Shown here: in pieces, positions 5,652 through 10,200 of the stretch
How positions within the stretch are numbered: the first letter of the stretch is position 1
How the letters are laid out: each line of letters begins with the position of its first letter
Source: CAYOEJ01 sp964403015
GTDB taxonomy: Bacteria > Actinomycetota > Actinomycetes > Actinomycetales > Actinomycetaceae
NCBI GenBank assembly: GCA_964403015.1
Contig: CAYOEJ010000049.1
Coordinates: 1-10,200, forward strand
Direction: 5' to 3'
DNA length: 10,200 nt
The notes under the pieces: generated by a model
What the model saw: only the letters and a program-made list of their open reading frames with translations
Databases searched by the model: none
Told to the model about the DNA's origin: nothing
Translations under genes and position numbers: made by a program

Positions 5652-6947
5652 CTAGAACGCGGGATTGACGATATCGGCAATGACCAGTAAAAGCGTCATG
5701 AAAATGAAGAAGACGATCACGCCCTGGCTCAGTGGCAGTAGCCGCGCCGTGTCAAACGGTCCCGGATCGGGCTTACCGCGCCACTTAGCGAGATGTCGTC
5801 GGCTGCCTTCGATCAGCGCGCCAAGAATATGGCCGCCATCCAGCGGTAGCAGCGGAAGCATATTGAATATGAAAAGTGACATATTCAATGAACCGAGAAT
5901 CATGAGGAGGTCCGACGCGCGGTCAACCAGCGTGTACTGCTCCGATTCGGAGGCGCTCACGCTACCGGCAAGGTCCGCAATACCCACGATTCCTACCACG
6001 CCCGTCGCATCACGGGGCGTACCCGTGACCAAATCAGAGGCAGTATTCCAGAGGTGGACCGGAAGTCGGACCACAATACCCGCGGTCGCCTTTGCCAAAT
6101 TTACGGTTGCAGCGGGAACCTCAAGAAGTGAAACTCGCTCGCGCTCAATAGCTGGCGAAATACCAACGAACGGCTTGGGTTCGGTGCGCGGGTTTCCGGC
6201 GTCGTCAAGGACGATTTCTCCGTCTCGAATCATGGGGCGTTCGGTCAAAATCGGAGTAACCGTCACGTCCAGTTGGCGCCCGTCCCGCTCGACGACGACG
6301 GTGGTGGGCTCCGCGCTTCCGGCGGCAATGGCCTCTTGGACTTCGGGCCACGTTGAGACCGGCACGCCTCCCCACGAGAGGATGACGTCGCCCTCTTCCA
6401 GTTCGGACTGCGCGCCCGGTGCGGGTGGATTATCTGTTCCGCAGGGCTCATCGGAGGCAACGCATTCGCTGATAATGCCCACGCCGTTGGTGTAGCTCGG
6501 CATCCCGATTCCTGACATCACCACTGCGAGACACAATCCCGCGAGGATGAAGTTCGTGAGCGGGCCACCGAACATGACCACGAGCTTTTTTCGTGCCGAC
6601 AGGCGCCAGAAGGCTTGATCTTCCTGTCCCGGTTCCAGCTCTTCGGCGGACATGAGACGGGCTTCTTGGGCCGTGGTGAGGCTGCCGTCAGGCTTGTGTG
6701 TCTTAGTTCCCGGGCGTGCCGGAGCGAGCATGCCAGCAATCGACACGTAGCCGCCAAGGGGAAGCGCTTTGATTCCGTATTCGGTTCCGCGGTACTGACG
6801 AGACCATAGAGTTCGGCCAAATCCCACGAAATACTGCGAGACTTTCACGCCAAACTTTTTCGCAGGAATGAGGTGCCCGAGCTCATGTATCGCCACCGAT
6901 ATGAGCAGGCCGAGAATGAACAGTAAGATTCCGGGCAGACTCGACAC
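5652..6947 (-). CDS. M50-family site-2 intramembrane metalloprotease (RseP/Rip1 type)
   Basis: From GTG 6947 the protein has 431 residues. The zinc-binding HELGH is at residues 21-25 in the first membrane segment, the same numbering I recall for M. tuberculosis Rip1 (H21, E22), which supports this start. A second membrane region (about 121-149) carries GGPLTNFILAG. A PDZ-like periplasmic/extracellular domain (about 155-240) contains ELEEGDVILSWGGVPV. The third zinc ligand lies in NMLPLLPLDGGH (362-373, D370), and a last hydrophobic segment covers about 408-427. Such proteases cut anti-sigma factors and other membrane proteins after a first cleavage. The GTG follows the dxr TAA by two bases, and GAAG lies six bases upstream, so coupling to dxr is likely. 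The frame is open to 6986, but that part overlaps dxr. Confidence 0.93.
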   Translation of the reverse strand: MSSLPGILLFILGLLISVAIHELGHLIPAKKFGVKVSQYFVGFGRTLWSRQYRGTEYGIKALPLGGYVSIAGMLAPARPGTKTHKPDGSLTTAQEARLMSAEELEPGQEDQAFWRLSARKKLVVMFGGPLTNFILAGLCLAVVMSGIGMPSYTNGVGIISECVASDEPCGTDNPPAPGAQSELEEGDVILSWGGVPVSTWPEVQEAIAAGSAEPTTVVVERDGRQLDVTVTPILTERPMIRDGEIVLDDAGNPRTEPKPFVGISPAIERERVSLLEVPAATVNLAKATAGIVVRLPVHLWNTASDLVTGTPRDATGVVGIVGIADLAGSVSASESEQYTLVDRASDLLMILGSLNMSLFIFNMLPLLPLDGGHILGALIEGSRRHLAKWRGKPDPGPFDTARLLPLSQGVIVFFIFMTLLLVIADIVNPAF

Positions 6948-6949
6948 GG

Positions 6950-8176
6950 TTACTTCATCACCTCGTGGGCTCGAGCACGCGCCCAATCTTCCGCACCGAG
7001 AACAGCGTCAAGGTCCACATCTGATCCGGCATCGAACTCGCTAAGCACGGCATCGACCGTATCGATGATCCCAAGGTAGCTCAGTGAACCAGCCATGAAT
7101 GCTTCAACGCATTCCTCGTTGGCCGCGTTAAGAACGGCGGGATGAAGCGCGGATGCAGACACCGCGTGGCGCGCCAAGTTCAGGGCTGGAAAGACGTCGT
7201 GGTCGAGTGGCTCAAACGTCCAGGTAGCGGGTGTATCCCACGCACATGGCGTAGCGACATCCGAAAGTCGATTCGGCCACGACAGCCCTAGCGCGATGGG
7301 TAACCGCATATCCGGTGGGGATGCCTGAGCGATCGTTGACCCATCGCTGAACTCCACCATGGAGTGAATGATCGATTGGGGATGGACCACAGGGACGATA
7401 TCTTGCGGGTCGACATCAAACAGATAGGCGGCCTCAATCAGTTCGAGGCCTTTATTCATCAGCGTCGATGAATTGATCGTCACCACGGGACCCATGTTCC
7501 ACGTTGGGTGGTCCAGTGCCTGCGCCGGGGTTACCTTCGCAAGCTGCTCGCGTGAGAATCCGCGGAACGGACCTCCCGAAGCGGTGAGAATGATCCTGCG
7601 AACCTCTGTGGTGCCGTCAACCTGCGGCGACGTGAGGCCCTTCCGGTGGCGTCCGGAGAGAAGAGCCTGCGCGATCGCCGAATGCTCAGAATCTACGGGG
7701 ACGATCTGACCCGGCCATGACATTGCATCCGCAATGAGGGCACCACCGACCACCAGTGATTCCTTATTTGCAAGGGCAAGTGTGGCGCCGGAACGCAGTG
7801 CCCCCAGCGTTGGCCGCAAACCAACGGATCCGGTAATTCCGTTGAGGACCACATCGGACTCGTTGGACGTACCTCGCGCGAGCGATGCGAGCTGTTCCAT
7901 CGCCGTCGGTCCAAGAAGAAGCTCCGGCATCGGCGTCGAGCCCGCAATGGCGGACCACGCCGATTCGAAATCTGCGCGCCGATCAGCATCCGCGATAGCG
8001 ACGACGGGCGTGAGGCCAACTCGAGACTCGTCGTAGGCTTGCTGAGCGAGCAGGTCAGTATTTCCGCCGCCCGCTCCAAGCCCGCGGACCACGTACGTGT
8101 CACGGTTCTTTTCGACGACGTCGAGCGCCTGGGTCCCGATCGAGCCGGTGGACCCGAGAATGGTGACGTTACGCAT
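6950..8176 (-). CDS. dxr: 1-deoxy-D-xylulose 5-phosphate reductoisomerase (DXR, IspC)
   Basis: DXR turns DXP into MEP with NADPH, the first committed step of the MEP isoprenoid pathway, and is the target of fosmidomycin. The 408-residue protein is of normal length. It shows the NADPH-binding GSTGSIG (8-14), ALANKESLV (134-142), the metal ligands D162 and E164 in VPVDSEHSAI, TASGGPF (198-204), HPTWNMGP (223-230) and E245 in MNKGLELIEA. VHPQSIIHSMVEF (264-276) is also conserved. The ATG overlaps the TAA of the DivIVA-domain gene (TAATG), and the protease gene follows after two bases, so the enzyme is embedded in the coupled cdsA-to-protease operon. Together with ispG, the locus carries two MEP-pathway steps. 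All key residues appear intact. Confidence 0.96.
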   Translation of the reverse strand: MRNVTILGSTGSIGTQALDVVEKNRDTYVVRGLGAGGGNTDLLAQQAYDESRVGLTPVVAIADADRRADFESAWSAIAGSTPMPELLLGPTAMEQLASLARGTSNESDVVLNGITGSVGLRPTLGALRSGATLALANKESLVVGGALIADAMSWPGQIVPVDSEHSAIAQALLSGRHRKGLTSPQVDGTTEVRRIILTASGGPFRGFSREQLAKVTPAQALDHPTWNMGPVVTINSSTLMNKGLELIEAAYLFDVDPQDIVPVVHPQSIIHSMVEFSDGSTIAQASPPDMRLPIALGLSWPNRLSDVATPCAWDTPATWTFEPLDHDVFPALNLARHAVSASALHPAVLNAANEECVEAFMAGSLSYLGIIDTVDAVLSEFDAGSDVDLDAVLGAEDWARARAHEVMK

Positions 8177-8730
8177 TACTCAACCGAGAGCAGAACCGTG
8201 ACGGCTCTGTCGAGGTAGACGTCAACGACGGCCTCATCGTAGGCGTTCTCGTTCTTCGCCGAGGCGAACGTGGCACTACGTATTTCAGCCGATGAGAGCT
8301 TGCCTTCGCCATCGAAATACGCGGCGATACGAGCGAGAAACTCGTCAACTTCCGCCTTGTCGTAACCGGAACCATCGGCGTCGGCAAAGCGTTCACCTTC
8401 GGGGCGTAGCAGGCGAGGGTACAGCGACTTTGCATCCCCGTACGCCATGTCCAGCCACTTGTCTTCGCCGTCCTCCTGCATCGTTCGGGCACGACGGCGT
8501 CGAATGAAGGCGGTCTCAAGCCTATCGAGTGCGGCGTCTACAAGATCTGCCTGATAACCATCGCGTACCCAGTCAAACGCCACGCTGCGCACCGAGTTCT
8601 CGTCAAATTCGGTATCGAGCCCTTCGGCGGCTTTCGTGTAGTCGGCTCGCGCCTTTTCCAGGAACTCATCAACCTGATCCGGGTCGTAACCGGACGTAAA
8701 GCGTCCGGCTCGTGCAAACGTGTCTGACAC
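8176..8730 (-). CDS. Small DivIVA-domain protein with internally duplicated modules
   Basis: The 184-residue protein contains short DivIVA-type (DivI1A-like) motifs in the order A-B-A-B. A1 has F11, GYD (14-16) and VDEFL (20-24). B1 has VRSVAF (47-52), GY (58-59), VD (64-65) and LDR (68-70). A2 has F115, GYD (122-124) and VDEFL (128-132). B2 has IRSATF (150-155), AYD (163-165), VD (169-170) and LDR (173-175). Between the halves lies a basic segment (RRRRAR, 77-82). It lacks the long coiled coil of true DivIVA/Wag31, so it is not the pole-organising protein itself; a partner or membrane-curvature role is only inferred. It has no signal peptide or membrane segment. The GTG start overlaps the rlmN stop (TAGTG) and is supported by a strong GAAGGAG seven bases upstream. 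Its stop overlaps the dxr start. Confidence 0.85.
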   Translation of the reverse strand: MSDTFARAGRFTSGYDPDQVDEFLEKARADYTKAAEGLDTEFDENSVRSVAFDWVRDGYQADLVDAALDRLETAFIRRRRARTMQEDGEDKWLDMAYGDAKSLYPRLLRPEGERFADADGSGYDKAEVDEFLARIAAYFDGEGKLSSAEIRSATFASAKNENAYDEAVVDVYLDRAVTVLLSVE

Positions 8731-10016
8731 TAGTTGTCTCCTTCAACGCTTTGTGCGGACTTCTCCGCGAGCTGACGATCTAGATCTTCCGGTTCATTCC
8801 GGTGTTCATTAATGCGCGCTTCCACGGCTGCCTGAGCCTCCGCCGCGCGTCGTGAGACGTTGTCCCTGTCCACAACTTCCGCTGCGAGCTGGCCGCACGC
8901 ACCGTCAATATCTGAACCGCGGGTATCTCGGACCGTAGTGGAAATCCCCGCATCGATAAGTGTATCCACGAACGTGGTTGTTGCGTGGTGAGTCGATGCG
9001 GTCCAAATACTTCCAGGAGTGGGGTTCAGTGGGATTGGGTTCACGTGCACCCAGCCTCGGCCACGCGAATTGAGTTCGGCTGCCAAGAGCTCGGCGCGCC
9101 ACTCGTGATCGTTCATATCCTTAATGAGGGCATACTCAATCGATACGCGGCGGCCAGTCTTGACGAAAAACCGACGTGCCGCATCCAGGAGCTCTGTAAC
9201 CTTGTACCGTGAATTGATCGGAATCAGGTCATCTCGCAGGCCGTCATCAGGCGCGTGCAGGGAGACGGCTAATGTAACGGGGAAACCCTCGTCTGCCAGT
9301 TTGTTGATGACCGGAACAAGCCCCACCGTAGAAACGGTGACGTTGCGCGCGGACATTCCGAAACCTTCGGGAGACGGCAGGATCATTCTGCGCAGTGCTC
9401 CTACAACGGCCTTGTAGTTCGCGAGCGGCTCACCCATCCCCATGAACACGACGTTGGTGACACGCACCGCCTCGCCTCCCAGTGCACCCGAGGCCGCAGT
9501 GACGCGGGCCTCGCGGAGCTGCTCAATGATCTCCGCCGTCGTGAGGTTGCGAGTTAAACCTGCCTGTCCCGTTGCACAAAATGGGCACGCCATACCGCAT
9601 CCGGCCTGCGAGGAGATACACAGCGTTGCTCGATCGGGATACTTCATCAGTACCGATTCGACTACTGCCCCGTCGTAAAGCTTCCATAAGGTCTTGATCG
9701 TATTGCCGCCGTCGGCATACTGATCCTTCACTTTCGTCAGCAACCGCGGGAACATACGCTCGCACAGTTCCTCGCGCTGAGCCTCGGGAAGATCCGTCAT
9801 ATCGGCAGGGTCTACCGTGTTATGCGTGAAGTAGTGCTTTGATAGCTGATCGGCACGAAAAGCCGGGAAGCCGAAGTCTTGTACTACAGACCGGCGCTCT
9901 TCTCGCGACAGATCGGCCAGGTGCTGAGCTGGTTTTCCGTGGCGTTGCTGAGTGAAGGTCAGCGAGGGACGCGGTCCCTGCTCGACCTTTGGCAAAACCT
10001 GCTTTTGTTTCTTCAT
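8730..10016 (-). CDS. rlmN: Dual-specificity 23S rRNA/tRNA adenine C2-methyltransferase RlmN
   Basis: RlmN is a radical-SAM enzyme that methylates C2 of A2503 in 23S rRNA and A37 in some tRNAs. The 428-residue protein carries the radical-SAM cluster motif CGMACPFC (C140, C144, C147). TLCISSQAGC adds C133, equivalent in spacing to E. coli C118. FMGMGEPLANY (191-201) is present, as is the methyl-carrying C374 in DIDGACGQLA (E. coli C355). The ATG at 10016 lies seven bases after the cdsA stop. GGGGAG precedes it by only two bases, a rather tight binding site, and upstream frame codons would overlap cdsA. The last 40 or so residues beyond the catalytic cysteine domain form a charged, probably helical tail that is longer than usual. 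The stop overlaps the next start by one base. Confidence 0.96.
   Translation of the reverse strand: MKKQKQVLPKVEQGPRPSLTFTQQRHGKPAQHLADLSREERRSVVQDFGFPAFRADQLSKHYFTHNTVDPADMTDLPEAQREELCERMFPRLLTKVKDQYADGGNTIKTLWKLYDGAVVESVLMKYPDRATLCISSQAGCGMACPFCATGQAGLTRNLTTAEIIEQLREARVTAASGALGGEAVRVTNVVFMGMGEPLANYKAVVGALRRMILPSPEGFGMSARNVTVSTVGLVPVINKLADEGFPVTLAVSLHAPDDGLRDDLIPINSRYKVTELLDAARRFFVKTGRRVSIEYALIKDMNDHEWRAELLAAELNSRGRGWVHVNPIPLNPTPGSIWTASTHHATTTFVDTLIDAGISTTVRDTRGSDIDGACGQLAAEVVDRDNVSRRAAEAQAAVEARINEHRNEPEDLDRQLAEKSAQSVEGDN
8738..8744 (-). promoter_or_regulatory. Strong ribosome binding site for the DivIVA-domain gene
   Basis: On the minus strand GAAGGAG lies seven bases before the GTG at 8730, inside the 3' end of rlmN. 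It is the best Shine-Dalgarno match noticed in the window and fixes the GTG as the start. It also suggests that this gene is translated efficiently on its own as well as by coupling to rlmN. Confidence 0.75.
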
Positions 10017-10023
10017 CGCTCCC

Positions 10024-10200
10024 CTAGAGAATTCCGAACCCGAGTGCAAATAGTACGTAGAGCATGGGCGCACAGAAAAGCAGCGAGTCAATTCGATCCA
10101 GCATCCCGCCGTGCCCGGGGAAGATCGAGCCCATATCCTTCACGCCCAAATCGCGCTTCAAAAGCGACTCTGCAAAATCGCCGGTGGTCGCAAAAACCGG
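10024..10200 (-). CDS. cdsA: Phosphatidate cytidylyltransferase CdsA (C-terminal fragment)
   Basis: The last 58 residues of the gene are present; the rest lies beyond the right edge. They contain the CDP-diacylglycerol synthase signature: DFAESLLKRDLGVKDMGSIF followed by PGHGGMLDRIDSLL, with the conserved S-x2-K-R, K-D, P-G-H-G-G and D-R-x-D-S residues. A final hydrophobic helix ending in LYVLFALGFGIL follows. CdsA is an integral membrane enzyme that makes CDP-diacylglycerol from phosphatidate and CTP for phospholipid synthesis. The stop TAG lies seven bases before the rlmN start, so the two are probably in one operon; actinobacteria commonly keep cdsA directly before rlmN. Confidence 0.93.
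   Translation of the reverse strand, partial: PVFATTGDFAESLLKRDLGVKDMGSIFPGHGGMLDRIDSLLFCAPMLYVLFALGFGIL

Noticed and set aside
5665..6495. Plus-strand frame of 276 codons opposite the M50 protease
   Set aside because: Its composition is dominated by Ser, Thr, Arg and Pro, as expected for the complement of an actinobacterial gene; the protease motifs on the other strand are unambiguous.
6948..6986. N-terminal extension of the M50 protease
   Set aside because: It overlaps the 3' end of dxr and would displace HELGH from its usual position near residue 21; the GTG at 6947 fits the family better.

Overview
The window looks like a chromosomal housekeeping segment from an actinomycete: a moderately GC-rich, high-G+C Gram-positive bacterium, possibly of the Actinomycetaceae (Trueperella, Arcanobacterium or Actinomyces type). 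This placement is inferred from protein style and from gene order, which I recall as similar in Mycobacterium and other actinobacteria (cdsA, rlmN, dxr, site-2 protease, ispG, GNAT; and nusA, rimP, small membrane protein, proS). No similarity search was run.

Layout from right to left, following minus-strand transcription. The window opens inside the 3' end of cdsA (10024-10200). It continues through rlmN, a small DivIVA-domain protein, dxr and an M50 site-2 protease (5652-6947). Junctions are 7 nt, a 1-nt overlap, a 1-nt overlap and 2 nt, so this reads as one translationally coupled operon. A 58-bp gap with a good promoter candidate precedes ispG, which is followed after 1 nt by a two-part GNAT acetyltransferase (3577-4431). 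A 126-bp gap with candidate promoter elements precedes proS (1660-3450). proS converges on a plus-strand gene for a membrane-anchored protein of uncertain family (about 593-1588). That gene is divergent from rimP (62-535), which overlaps the start of nusA by one base; nusA leaves the window on the left.

How the genes fit together. dxr and ispG encode two steps of the MEP isoprenoid pathway. cdsA makes CDP-diacylglycerol for phospholipids. The M50 protease is the intramembrane protease class that controls envelope stress and lipid composition in mycobacteria. The DivIVA-domain protein suggests a link to polar growth or division. rlmN, proS, rimP and nusA serve translation and transcription. 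The theme is therefore envelope precursor synthesis on the right and gene expression on the left.

No mobile element, CRISPR array, tRNA, rRNA or phage gene is visible, and no gene-free stretch exceeds 300 bases. The most unusual items are the internally duplicated DivIVA-domain protein locked between rlmN and dxr, the candidate leaderless starts of ispG and proS, short direct repeats upstream of proS, and the poorly recognisable membrane protein facing rimP. I do not see convincing evidence for a wholly new system.
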